Of a stretch of 64,000 bases of DNA, positions 23,257 to 33,671 are shown piece after piece. The notes under the pieces were generated by a model. That model did no database searches. It had not been told where the DNA came from and worked only from the letters and a program-made list of their open reading frames with translations. Position numbers and translations under genes: made by a program. The stretch spans positions 26,693,828 to 26,757,827 of the forward strand of contig NC_079876.1 in the NCBI RefSeq assembly GCF_029227915.1. The letters are read 5' to 3'. Source of the stretch: Hydractinia symbiolongicarpus (Eukaryota; Cnidaria; Hydrozoa; Anthoathecata; Hydractiniidae). The stretch's first letter is position 1. Every line of letters begins with the position of its first letter.

Positions 23257-24054
23257 TCAGTAATCACGAATTGTTTATTGTTTTGGTATTGGTTTGTCTG
23301 TTCATATTCATATTATTTCAAGAAATGATAAACCTACAATACTAATCACAAATTGTTTATTTTTTCGGTTCTGGCATAAACCATTTTTTTTCAGAAGGTG
23401 AAGAAACAACTGAAAATGCTGCTGTTCTTACGAAAATGTTTTTATCACAGGTCACACATTTACATAAATAAAAATATTTAGTAGGTGTAGTGTTGCTCTA
23501 TTCTCTAAGAAAATAGATTCAACGTTCTTAAAATTGTTCTTATAAGGGAGTGCTGCCCAGCTTAACTGGCTAAACCTTATTGCATTGAAACAACATGTGA
23601 CTTGGAACAAATCGTGAGCGGGTTGTTCATCTAAAATTCTATTAGTTTTTAAAGAGATCACCCCCCCCCCCCCAAAAAAAAAAAATGCCTATTGATTATT
23701 ATTTCATTAAAATACATAGTTTTCTGTATAACAAATATATTGCCCTCCTACAGTAGCTTAAATTCGTAAACTCAACAAGTATAATACAGAAAAGTTTTTA
23801 TGTTAATTCTATCAGATTTGTCTAAGAAGAGCACCCTTTTAAAAAATTATTTTTACATAAGTTTTTGATCTTTGCTTTTACGTACAAATAAATTACAATA
23901 CCCATAGTTATACCTGATGTGGAATAACAATCTGGCAATACTTATAAATATAATATCACTGGCAATACTTATAGAAAAATACTACATATTGACAGAATAT
24001 TGTGAATTTAAAAAACAACAACAATTAGCTGTGGCTGCAACCGTAACATTCTTA
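23257..24054. other. Copy-1-specific non-coding segment
   Basis: This 0.8 kb is absent from copy 2, where AATGTAC joins directly to CAGGCCATAA. It includes a C-run then A-run at 23661-23686 and no coding sense. Either an insertion here or a deletion in copy 2; no terminal repeats or target duplication were seen. Confidence 0.5.
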
Positions 24055-24575
24055 CAGACCATACTTTTTAAATAATCAAGGCTCAAGGATACTTATGAGT
24101 ATTACCTTGGGTGATTGCATTGCTTTTATTACATTTTGTTGAATATATAACATGAAAACCAGTATTCAATCTAATACCACCAACCCAACATCCTTACGAT
24201 AGCCAAGTAATAATGTTATTTACAGATGTTTTAAAATATAAAAGATATCCAATAACAAAGAATATGTGTATATATATGTCAACAACATTGGTTAAAGCTC
24301 CAACTAGCTAGCTAGAAGTAACCAATAATAGTGCTAGTGTAACTAAATATAAAATCCAAACCAATAAACCTTAGCTAGCCAGCTAAACACTAGAAAAAAA
24401 TATAAACCAGCAATTTTAATACGCCCAATGGGTATAAAATAAGTGCCATGTTCCATTTTTTTTTACCAAAAGTTCATAATTTGCCCACTTAACAAGTTAA
24501 CTTGAGAAATAATAAAGGTAAACAAACTATATGTTCATCACTTCGCTGACAAATTAAAATTGTCTCTAAACTAAC

Positions 24576-25520
24576 CTCGTTTTCATGTTAGTATGCCTAT
24601 TCCGGCTGTGTATCTTGCGGAATGGAAATGGATATTGAAATAGGTCTATTAAATTAATTTTTATTGTTCTTCGTGGCGTAAAATAATCACATGTTTCCAG
24701 ATCATCGGCTTTTATTGCGTAAACCTTCCGAGCAGCGGCTTTCCAGAAGCTTATTCCCGTAAGAAAAAAGTGTTCTCTTTAAAACTGTAAATAGGAAAAA
24801 CATGACCGAATTTTCATTCATATAGGTGCATATATATATACACACACCTCTTGTGGCTGCGGAGTCCTCGTACCGCAAACCACCTCCTCGCACTAACACC
24901 AACGTTCGATCACCGAATCGTGTTTTTGCCATCTCCGTAATTGCGGCGACGTTTGCTTCTGCTTCCGTTATTGTTATAAACGTAATTCGTTTCTGATTAA
25001 CTGTAAAAAAATGAGTATTTATAATTTATTATTGTGTTAAATTAGAACGTTTAGTATGGAATAATATCAACTTACCGATTTTCTTGTTCTCTCTATCCGC
25101 CAGAACAACTTTTAAAACAGTTCTTCGCAGCCGCACCTACACGTTTACGCGACATCATGGACGAAGATGTATGCGACATTGTTGGCCTTCGAAACTCACC
25201 GATGTCATTGACCATTCATGTCGGTAGGTTTCCAACCCGACTCATGCCCTGACTCCTTCCACTTGGTAATACGTGCCAGAAGGCGACTCCCGAAGGCAAT
25301 CAAACGTCTCATCCAGATTCGGAAATTCTGAGGAATCGAACTCCTCTGTTATGCACACCGATGTAACGTCCAGCTATAATCAACAAGAATGAAATTATCA
25401 TAGTTCTTTGAAACTCTACTAGTCTACAATGGTGTGAATAACGCATACCTTGTAAATCACTGCCAGTCTTTGGACAGATAGTTTCTCTGCAGTGTTCTTT
25501 CTGTGCGAGCCCCGTCACGG
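24576..25520 (-). CDS. Unassigned multi-exon coding-like region, copy 1
   Basis: Several minus-strand segments look like exons. 25000-24848 lies between a TTTTTTTACAG acceptor and a G|GTGTGT donor and encodes QKRITFITITEAEANVAAIT, then EMAKTRFGDRTLVLVRGGGL, RYEDSAATR. The preceding segment, ending at the donor 25076/25075, encodes RRTVLKVVLADRENKKI and joins it in phase 1. A following segment (24784-24576) contains FWKAAARKVYAIKADDLETC in another frame. Upstream segments near 25519-25450 and 25371-25240 encode SVQRLAVIYK and VTSVCITEEFDSSEFPNLDE, GTYYQVEGVR. Phases do not all agree, so the model is incomplete or the gene is decayed. Copy 2 has the same segments with few changes. I do not recognise the family. 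Confidence 0.33.
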
Positions 25521-26285
25521 CTATTGTAAAAAATAAATGATGAATCCATATTTTCTATCGTGTGCAAATTAATTCTGCAACTTACTCATCACCTCCCACT
25601 GGAGGAGTTATATAGGCATGTACTAGGACACACCAAAAAGGGGGTTAATGCAAGGGCTAGACCCTTTTGAAAAAAAAAAGTTTAAACAATCACCTAAATA
25701 TGCTGCAGTTCAGGGGGTCGGCAAAAAAATGCGGGAAACGCAAATCTTATTGCATCACAAATATGATTACGAAATAGTGGTATGCAAGAACTTAACCACC
25801 TGTCATTTTTATTTTTTAAATTTTAAATTTTGATTTTTGATTTTCAATTTAGTTGAAAATCAAATGGCCCTAAGGGTTGCATTTCTTTATACAAAGATTA
25901 CATTATTTACCATTAGCTTCTGAACTACTATATATATTGGCGGATAAGTTAAATTATAAAACCTTCTTAAAAAGCAAATTAAACGGAAAAAGGGACAAAA
26001 CAATAACAAAGAGAAAAATGCATATGACTAGTTGGGCGTATTTTCATGTTACCGCGTGAGTGATCACATGCTTTTTCGTAACTTCTGTAACGTGAGAGAA
26101 GACGTAAGCATGTAGACACTTTATTATTAAAGAAAACGTTTTTATTGTGGCTTTACACAATTCTCCAGTAATGTGGCGCCACTAATAGAAGTGTTATAGG
26201 AGTATAAATTTATTAAACAAAGTATGTGTGTGTGAGCCTTGTATTGCGATTGCAATAAAAATATACTTTGAAACTTTAATTACAG

Positions 26286-26549
26286 CTTTTAAATTACCTA
26301 GTGATTTGCCTTGATTTTCTGGGAAATGGTGCTCTTGATGCTGCAGAGGATGAAATGTTCACATTTAACAAAAAATTGCTTTACTGTTCACTGAAAATAA
26401 AGATAACAATTAAATACAATTGTAATCCTAAAGTATTGAAAGATTGTTTTTCAATGCCAAAAACAAGTTTTGCTCGCCAAAAGAATGTTTTAATCAGCAG
26501 TGGCACACCAGATAATTTGTTGATGTCAATTCCTTTGAAAAAATCTTGA
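26286..26549 (+). other. Possible terminal exon, unassigned, copy 1
   Basis: After TTTAATTACAG the sequence is open: NYLVICLDFLGNGALDAAED, then KVLKDCFSMPKTSFARQK and NLLMSIPLKKS, then TGA. The copy-2 frame is almost identical. The antisense frame is also open, so the coding strand is uncertain. No upstream exon was linked. Confidence 0.22.
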
Positions 26550-28230
26550 AATGATTGATTGTGAGATAACAAAACAGCAAGCTGTAATGATGGAACTAGT
26601 CTCATGACTCTTTTGTTTTTGAATTTTAGAGGTTACACCCTCCAGAGATCTATATTCAGTGCAAGATCTCCCTTTTTACAAGGATAGTCTGCAGAATCAA
26701 AGTAATTGAACTAATGACCCTCTATAGACAATACATCACAAACATCTACTGACAGTTACAAATTCCTATACAACATTAAAAGAAACAAATAAATATAATG
26801 TAAATATAAAACTATAAATAAGAGCAGACAACTACCCATGCGCCAGGACTTGTGAACCTGGCCGTAGCTTTCCACATGTATTACGGGATCCAACACTCAG
26901 CCCTACACAGGTGATTGACGCTTGGGACCAGCCCTATGTTAGGACCAGCCTAAAGTCCACGAAGACCCAAAAAAAATTTCAAAGCCCCTTGCAAAGCTTC
27001 TTATAACAATAACTGTGGGTACATCAGGATTGTTAACCCTGTAGACGAAGTGAGCAAACTTGGCCTCCCTAATGGACCGGGGTTAAAGGTGGGACTGTCA
27101 CACCCAAAGACAAGACAGATTGTCAAACCCCCTTGCTTATCTTCTTTTAATTACTCTGTAAGAGAGTGGGGAGTGAGCAAACTCCTGAATTACGGTAGGC
27201 TGCCAGTGAAAATAACAGACATATATCCGATGAAAAGCTGAAGATGAACTTTTGGAGCATTGACTAAAAACACCTTTCTAAATAGACTTACGCACCAACA
27301 TTGATTAATTATTGAGACGCTGTACTCACCTTGAAAGAAATTGATGCTTCCTGTATCTCACATTTTCGTTTCCAATAAATTAGTTGTTACCCAGTTCCAT
27401 AGTCGCCCGACTTCCGTGTTTTGACTAGAAAAAACCACGGCTAGCTTGTCGATAGATTTTTACAAGTCGTATAAATTTCCGCGTTACTATTTGGTGAGTC
27501 TTTTAGCATGACATCACTTGTTGTGAAAAAAAAGAATACGGTTACTATTATTATTGTCAAGACAGCAGTGAATAATGCGTTTATATTAGCCGATTTAATA
27601 CTTAATATTAAATAATAGAATGCTCGCTTTTCGGCAAAAAGAATGACAATGAACTAAAAAACACAAAACCGTACAAAAGTGTAAATAGGTATACATGTTT
27701 TATGAAACACTGTATGAATAATTCTAAAATTTTTAAATTATTGAAATCGCATTGTTTTATTATTGAAACTTCTCAAGTTTCTCTTAACAAAGCTTAACTG
27801 ACATATGAAATAAAGCAAGAAATACAAAAAAATAGATAAAAGGACATTCTTTTAATGATTTTAATACTTGTTTTTAATTTTTTTGTACAGAAAACAAACA
27901 AATGATTCTAGTTTTATAGAGTTTATAACTGCGGAAATACTAGCTCCTCCCTCAATTTCCTTTTAATACCCATTTGACCCTAAAAACTTTAAAAAAAAAA
28001 AAAAAAAAAAAAAACACCACCAGTTTTACAAAATAACCGGTTATTTAAGCTACCATTTTTGCTAAAAAACCAGAGGAATTCCAATCAGGAAAAATCGCTG
28101 GCCCTCCAACATTCACAGGCATATTTCGTGCTTCATTCGCCAAAGTAGTGATTTATTGTGCGGACACTGAATTAGTAAAGTAAATATAAATTTTACGTAT
28201 TTGTTCCTAACTACTGCTTCTGTCCTTTAG
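26550..28230. other. Non-coding stretch, very similar in both copies
   Basis: No recognisable gene. It contains an A-run at about 27990-28013. Short open frames such as that at 27050-27241 lack domains. The two copies are almost identical here (61145-62823), more so than over the transposon-rich part. Confidence 0.5.
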
Positions 28231-28432
28231 CACGACTTTGGATACGCGCAGATACATGCAAAATGCAATTGTTTTAATAGAAACAAGAGGGGTGGCCCGA
28301 TGTTGCTCTCCCGATGGAGAGCTTTGGTACACGACTTCGATACGTTTAGGACAGTTTAACTGTTTATGCACACCAAGAGGCAGGTACGCTTTGTACAGAT
28401 TAATCAAATGCAACTCAGCCAAGAAAACATAA
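28231..28432 (+). CDS. Cys-rich terminal exon of a possible secreted protein, copy 1
   Basis: The acceptor TGTCCTTTAG at 28221-28230 is followed by an open segment TTLDTRRYMQNAIVLIETRG, VARCCSPDGELWYTTS, RLGQFNCLCTPRGRYALYR, LIKCNSAKKT and TAA. The Cys spacing CC..C.C..C suggests a small disulphide-rich extracellular module. The translation is identical in copy 2. The antisense frame is also open (121 codons, hydrophobic), so strand is not certain. No upstream exon or signal peptide was located. Confidence 0.35.
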
Positions 28433-29084
28433 ATTAAAAGACATGGCAAAGTCCAAGTCAACAAAAAACACAGACTGTAAAGCCTGTCATTAAACAGTAA
28501 TTCAACTTTTGTTAGCAGGCAAAATGATTCCGCAAAAGTTGTAAAATCAATCATGGGCAAATTACAGAGCACCTATCTCATAAGCTATAAAAGTTTGTTT
28601 ATCTATTCCGGTCGGCGTTAGTCTGTCATAACTAAAACGTCCAGCTACAATTTCTAGTTTTCAGGTTCCTATATAACAGTTAAAATATTTTACAGTAATC
28701 GACAGGAGTTGCCATATTTAAACTATATAAAAAATTGGTTGATAGGCAGTTACGTAAGGAAAAGAACCTCGAAGCAGTGTAAAGCTGCGTGATTGATTAA
28801 TTCTTTGACGTAAGTTCAACGGTTGCCTTAGTCCCTATTACGCAGGTGATTTAGTTTGGTTTATATTTTTCATGTATGCGTTTATTCCCTCGTATGGTTT
28901 TTGTATAAATAAATAACAGAACTGCGGTGAAACTATCTAAAATACATAGTATTTACTTAATAATATAAAATATAATGATTATTCATCGCTTCATCAATTC
29001 AACTAAACCACAGTATTATCGAGATATTTTTAAAGAAAAGCCAAAACAGTTATGGTATTCAGTTACTGACTAACTCGAGAAGAA

Positions 29085-30541
29085 ATGATGTTTATATTCC
29101 TTAAACTCTTAGTCGTTGCATTTCTGATAACCCTTGTTGTGGGTGACTTATACACTCCGGACGATGAATTACCTAAAGGAGGCATAACGAAATATCTAAA
29201 AGGAGAGACGGAAGTAAGCTGTCTGTTGCAATGTGAAAGAGATCAGCAATGTGATAACGCCATGTTTAAATCGAAAAATAAACAGATGAGACGTGGAGAT
29301 TGCTGGTTTGTAAAAATGAATGCAACTGATCAGGGAGAAGAAATGCAAATGTTGAAAACAGATGAAGCAATCACCAGTTACAAGAAGGTAAGTGTAGGGA
29401 AAGGTGCCGAGTTTTGTGTAATATTGTATTGGTCTGTGCATTTGGATATATACTTTATATAAAAAAACTTGTTGTTGAAGGCATATATATAATAATATAA
29501 CACTTTAAGTTAAATATATATCGACAAAGGCATTCATGTTATTGGAATATACATATTAAAGTTTTGGCTAAACTTTGTCATTTTTTTGCATATAACCTCA
29601 GTTGATTTCATAAAGCTTTTATTATTTCTAAAAGCAAGCATTTATTACCTTTCCTTTAAATGGGTTAATTTTGATTTTAGGTACTACCTAAATGTCCACA
29701 AGGTAAGTTTCATTCTTCACATAATTATACTGCTAAGATCTACTCAATTTGTAGTCTTCTATGTTGAGGCAGCATATACTGTAAAAGTAATTTATTACAA
29801 TTGTGAAGAAGTTGAATTTTGCACATTTAAGCAAAGACTCAAAATTACACTGGACATAACAGTTTAAGATGTTTGCTTCTTTCTTGTTGACTGATCAGAT
29901 CTTCGACACACCTAAACAGAGAATAATATATTTAAATATCTGTGAAAAATATGTTAAAAAGTTTACAATACACTGTTAAAAAGTTTGTTTCATCATAAGT
30001 CGCTTCCGTATAAGCGATACTGAAAAATTTAGTCGATATATGATATATGTTAAATAATGGAATAATGGTAATGTACTTTTTAGACGAGTGGACTTTATTA
30101 AAACGCAATGTCTGCTTTGGAGCACGTCCCAAAGAATACGGGGAATTTAAAGTACAGTATGATGCAGTTATAAAAAGCATAAAATTGGTCCATGTTGGAG
30201 GAATTGGTGTAAAATGCGTTGATTACAGACCAGCGACAAAATGGGGTTGTAGAGTCAACGAAATTCCTCCTTTTGGCGAGGAGAATATTGCAGTTGTCAT
30301 TACAGATAAGCAAAATAAATTACTTTATCCTGATACAGCATATCACAAGGGTGCAGGTTTCTTTTTTCTCCCCGGATACAACTCCACCTCTGCCTACTTG
30401 ATTTTACCTGGACCAAGCGAAATTATTCATAAAGGTCAAGAATTGAGATTGCATTTTAGTGAAGATTTGTATGAACTCGACGCCTCGGATAACAGTGGCG
30501 AATCTTGCGCAGATATTTATGCAAAATTGTGTGCAACCTGA
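29085..30541 (+). CDS. Secreted PAN-like protein with cnidarian-type C-terminal domain, three exons
   Basis: Exons 29085-29387 (101 codons, phase 0), 29681-29702 (a 22-nt microexon) and 30084-30541; 260 aa. Residues 1-21 (FIFLKLLVVAFLITLVVG) form a signal peptide, with cleavage probably before DLYTP. Residues about 33-100 have the PAN/apple pattern: VSCLLQCERDQQCDNAMF and GDCWFVKMN. The microexon adds VLPKCPQ. Exon 3 carries a domain with WTLLKRNVCFGARPKEYGEF, SIKLVHVGGIGVKC, IAVVITDKQNKLLYP, GPSEIIHKGQELRLHFSEDL and ESCADIYAKLC, resembling a widespread secreted family of cnidarian extracellular-matrix-type proteins. Six or more Cys suggest disulphides. All junctions are canonical and in phase, so it is probably a working host gene. 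Confidence 0.8.
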
Positions 30542-30844
30542 ATGAATTTGTTTTCCTCCACTAAAAGGAAAACATGATCGTTTAAGCATTTAAGTTTCCA
30601 TACGATTCGTGTTTCTGAGGCTATTCGAAAGTAATCATTACAAAATGATTCTTTCTAGGAAAGGAACCTTGAAAGAAATTAAAAAAGGAGCAAATAAATT
30701 AGTGTTTTTTTTTCAAAGCCTGTGTATATCTGTTACCCTGAAACAAATTATAATTTTGACAACAGTAGTTAGCAAAATGGGTTAGCTAAATGACTTTTAG
30801 TTGATTTAATTTGGGTTTCACAACTGGTGGTTATATACACTAAA

Positions 30845-30845
<1 letters not shown>

Positions 30846-30880
<35 letters not shown>
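30846..30880. repeat. (ATT)n microsatellite at the left edge of the novel element
   Basis: About eleven ATT units. A longer (TTA)n tract sits at 39267-39371, on the other side of the recombinase-helicase element. This could mark an insertion into a microsatellite, or be coincidence. Confidence 0.9.
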
Positions 30881-30882
<2 letters not shown>

Positions 30883-31303
30883 GCGTATGAAATTATAATG
30901 GTCCGTGATTCTATGTGCGATTATCTTACACCCTAAACACATTAAATACTTCACATGTTCCAATTTTTTAAAAAAGAACCATTTTTAAGGAACTTGGTGT
31001 TCTTTAACAACTTATTAAAACATTGTTATAAAAGCGGAATGTATTGTTCTATTGTTACTCACAAGACAAGAACGTGTCGTTCCCATAGGGAATTTGATGG
31101 AATTTATGTGACGGTATATATCGTTCCACTCTATTTGTTCCGTTGAATTCTTTTATATATCATAACGATAATATATGCGAAATGATTATCTTGAGGAATA
31201 GTTATTTAATTATGAATACTCTGCAGTCTAATTTATATTGTGCCACTTGAAATAATTCCGTTTTCGCTGCTACCTTAACTCTGCTATGGAGAGCGTCCTT
31301 CAT

Positions 31304-31313
31304 TATAAAAAGG
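31304..31313 (+). promoter_or_regulatory. TATA box of the tyrosine recombinase gene
   Basis: TATAAAAAGG lies 58 bp upstream of a clean donor (AAG|GTAAGT at 31371), which pairs with the acceptor TTTCTAG ending at 31505. The transcript would have a short spliced 5' UTR with the ATG at 31526, 20 bases into exon 2. Confidence 0.5.
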
Positions 31314-31525
31314 AATTGTTTTAATGAGAAGTTTCTCAACTAATACTTTGTATACGAAGTAAAGTATAAGGTAAGTTGTTCAAACTTTAAATTTATAGTT
31401 AATAGGATTCTTTTTTTATTCAAATGAATTCTTTTTTTTATCCTACTTTCTATGCTTTGTTAAAAACTAATATTGTTATAAACTTTCTATAAATTTTGTT
31501 TCTAGAGAACTTTAAAGAAATCGGA

Positions 31526-33172
31526 ATGACAAAACGAGTCTTGCAAAAGCCTGCGTGGAAAGAGGCATTGGGAGCCTCAATGAGATCGAAAAGGCTTAAG
31601 TTAATGCCTGATAAAGATAACCGCTTTTGTTGTCCTGTGGCTGATTGTGACAGCGAGTCGTATGGAAGTAAAAGAGGGTGTAGAAAACATGTCTATAACC
31701 GTCATGGATGGTTTTATTATTTCGATAAAAGACCGAATATCGACGAAGTACTTCCCCACTTCAGTACGAGAAATCGCATAAAAGATCCCCAAAGAAAGCG
31801 CGCCTCCACATTTTCAATGCCGTCTTTTGCTAAAACATGTAATTTGGCAGTTGCATTTAGGACATGGTTAAAAAGTCCAGGTGGTGGTGGTAAAGATCAT
31901 TCTCAGGCCGATCAAATAACTTGTAAAGTTTTAAAGTATGCCAAATATTGCTGCGAGGATTCTCCTTCGGTATGGGAAGTACCATTCCCTGTTATCGACT
32001 ACTGTGTTGGCTCTATTAATATGCTTTCTGATTTCGTAGATTTTTTGAGAGACCAATGGAAGGTTGGCTTCTCAGGAATAATTGGCTACATGAATGCTAT
32101 TGGGCACATGCTTGATTACAGACGAAGCACAGGTACGACTGAAAAAAATTTGTCGGTATTTGTTGCTGCAGAGATTTATTTGCACCGTGTTAAGAAATTC
32201 CTCCTTCGTAAAATGAAAGCTGAATGGAAGTGTATCTTAAGTGTTGAATATCTAAACAGTATAGACTGTTGGGCGACACTATATGATTTACAAAAGGTGA
32301 TACCATACCATAGTGAAAAATATAAACAAATTGTGTTAAATGCTAAAAACGCAAGTGCATGTGTCGCAGCACACGATTTATCATTTTCGACTTCCTTCAT
32401 AGTAGCTGTATTATTTTTAATGGTGAAGGCTTCAAGACCCATGACGTATCAAACTCTTACAGTAACAATGATTAAAGGCGTGAAAGAGGATGGTTTTATA
32501 GATCAGAATGTCTTTAAAACTGCGGAGAAATACGGATTTGACTCTCTTTATTTTTCCATAGATGTACTCACACTAATAAACGAATACATTGACAATGTAC
32601 GACGAAGATTGAACCCCACCAACGATTATCTACTAGTGTGTCGAAATGGTAAGCAGTTGACGCGTATTTCGGACGTATTCGGTAGAATTGTTTATCAAGC
32701 AATTGGTAAGTATATAAATCCTACACGATATAGGCAAATCATCGAAACCGAAAGTGTTGCACACTTAGAAACAAAAGAACAAGCAATTCTTTCTCAAGAT
32801 CAAAAACACACGTCGCAGGTAGCTAAAGTTCATTACCAGAAGACTGAATCGCGCAATATAGCTGCAAAAGCCAGGTTATGTATGGATAAATTACGAGATC
32901 AAACAACGTGTACTTTAACTGTAAGCGAAATCAATAGTAACACCAAAAATGTGAAAACGTCTGGAAGTACTTTGGAACACGAAACACCTGTTCAAACGAG
33001 ACAGAAAAAAGTTAGTTTTAGTGCCATGGAGGACAAGTTTTTACAAGCTGGGCTACAAAAATATGGCAATGCAAAATGGACTTCCATTCTCGCAGATCCC
33101 AACTACTCCTTTCATTGTAGCCGTAAAGCTAGTACATTGGCGGTTAGAGCGAAGACAAAACAATTTATATAA
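31526..33172 (+). CDS. Tyrosine recombinase with C2H2 finger and C-terminal Myb-like domain
   Basis: 548 aa in one exon; ATG chosen because it is the first after the acceptor at 31505. Residues 36-60 form a C2H2 finger (C36, C41, H55, H60). About 100-290 is a helical core-binding-like region. The catalytic domain follows: R304 (KASRPMTYQTL), R401 (YINPTRYRQIIE, with Asn where HxxR has His), H428 and Y437 in LSQDQKHTSQVAKVHYQK, where the H-to-Y spacing of nine matches phage-type integrases. Residues 494-548 are a Myb/SANT-like domain (FSAMEDKFLQAGLQKYG, AKWTSILADP), like telomere-repeat-binding Myb domains. The closest known class is Crypton-type transposases; fusion to a Myb domain and linkage to an SF3 helicase are unusual. 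Expected role: site-specific excision and integration, with Myb and finger giving DNA specificity. No stop or frameshift. Confidence 0.78.
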   Translation: MTKRVLQKPAWKEALGASMRSKRLKLMPDKDNRFCCPVADCDSESYGSKRGCRKHVYNRHGWFYYFDKRPNIDEVLPHFSTRNRIKDPQRKRASTFSMPSFAKTCNLAVAFRTWLKSPGGGGKDHSQADQITCKVLKYAKYCCEDSPSVWEVPFPVIDYCVGSINMLSDFVDFLRDQWKVGFSGIIGYMNAIGHMLDYRRSTGTTEKNLSVFVAAEIYLHRVKKFLLRKMKAEWKCILSVEYLNSIDCWATLYDLQKVIPYHSEKYKQIVLNAKNASACVAAHDLSFSTSFIVAVLFLMVKASRPMTYQTLTVTMIKGVKEDGFIDQNVFKTAEKYGFDSLYFSIDVLTLINEYIDNVRRRLNPTNDYLLVCRNGKQLTRISDVFGRIVYQAIGKYINPTRYRQIIETESVAHLETKEQAILSQDQKHTSQVAKVHYQKTESRNIAAKARLCMDKLRDQTTCTLTVSEINSNTKNVKTSGSTLEHETPVQTRQKKVSFSAMEDKFLQAGLQKYGNAKWTSILADPNYSFHCSRKASTLAVRAKTKQFI

Positions 33173-33210
33173 GTTTAAATTGTATTTATAATAAAAATAA
33201 CTTTGTAAAT

Positions 33211-33549
33211 TTACAAAGATTTTTGAAAACCAGAATATTCAAATAGTCTTTTAACTTTGTTACAGTCAAAACCGGCGTACACATAAAGGCTTTTTTTCCT
33301 CTTTCGATTTGGCCAATAATCTGGTGTATTAAGTACCCTCGTGTGTGAAGGCGGTTCGCAAAAACTTGGTTCTCCCTTCAAAGCCGCTATCGGTATAGTT
33401 AGGAAAACTTCATCATCTGATAAGCAAACAATATTTTTTTCCACGGAAATTGCCAGCGTTGAACAGGAATGCGAGAACGGTAAAACCTCCTTAGATGCTG
33501 AGCATTCGTTATCCGAAACGTTTACCACAACTGCCTCTTCATTCACCAT
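33211..33549 (-). CDS. Small element protein with SUMO-interaction-like motif
   Basis: 112 aa from the ATG at 33549 (MVNEEAVVVNVSDNECSAS); the frame is open a little further upstream without an ATG. Contains EKNIVCLSDDEVF, a hydrophobic core followed by acidic residues in the form of a SUMO-interaction motif, and a basic stretch WPNRKRKKSLYVY that could be a nuclear localisation signal. Ends GFQKSL. It is convergent with the recombinase gene (38 bp between stops) and lies beside array 1. The helicase protein has similar motifs at its C-terminus, which argues that this is a real gene of the same element. No catalytic domain. It might be the 3' exon of a longer gene. Confidence 0.5.
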   Translation of the reverse strand: MVNEEAVVVNVSDNECSASKEVLPFSHSCSTLAISVEKNIVCLSDDEVFLTIPIAALKGEPSFCEPPSHTRVLNTPDYWPNRKRKKSLYVYAGFDCNKVKRLFEYSGFQKSL

Positions 33550-33671
33550 TTTAGCGTACACATAAGCGTCCACACAGTTTAGGTGAAACTTACACGCTGT
33601 AAGCCTTTAAGTATGCAAATAATGGCGCAAATGCGACATTCATTAAACGCACACTCATCCCCATTCCTACT

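Larger units (their letters stand above)
11739..29407. repeat. Direct long duplication, copy 1
   Basis: From GTGTGGTAATAAATAG at about 11739 onwards the sequence is repeated at 43099-64000 in the same orientation, running off the window end (base 64000 corresponds to 29407). Identity is very high in 26.3-29.4 kb. Elsewhere it is broken by indels: a hAT insert (16.7-18.9 kb) and about 800 bp (23.26-24.05 kb) occur only here. Left of 11739 this copy continues into Ty3 pol, while copy 2 abuts unrelated sequence, so this copy keeps the older junction. Confidence 0.93.

Noticed and set aside
26381-26605. Minus-strand frame opposite the possible exon at 26286-26549
   Set aside because: Both strands are open over the same stretch; the plus strand has the better acceptor and terminator, so the minus frame is treated as a shadow, though not excluded.
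27050-27241. 63-aa plus-strand frame conserved in both copies
   Set aside because: The copies are nearly identical over the whole region, so frame conservation is not evidence. No domain, splice context or start signal.
31526-33172. DIRS or Ngaro retrotransposon (tyrosine-recombinase retroelements)
   Set aside because: No reverse transcriptase, RNase H or gag is within the element, and no split direct or inverted repeats typical of those classes.
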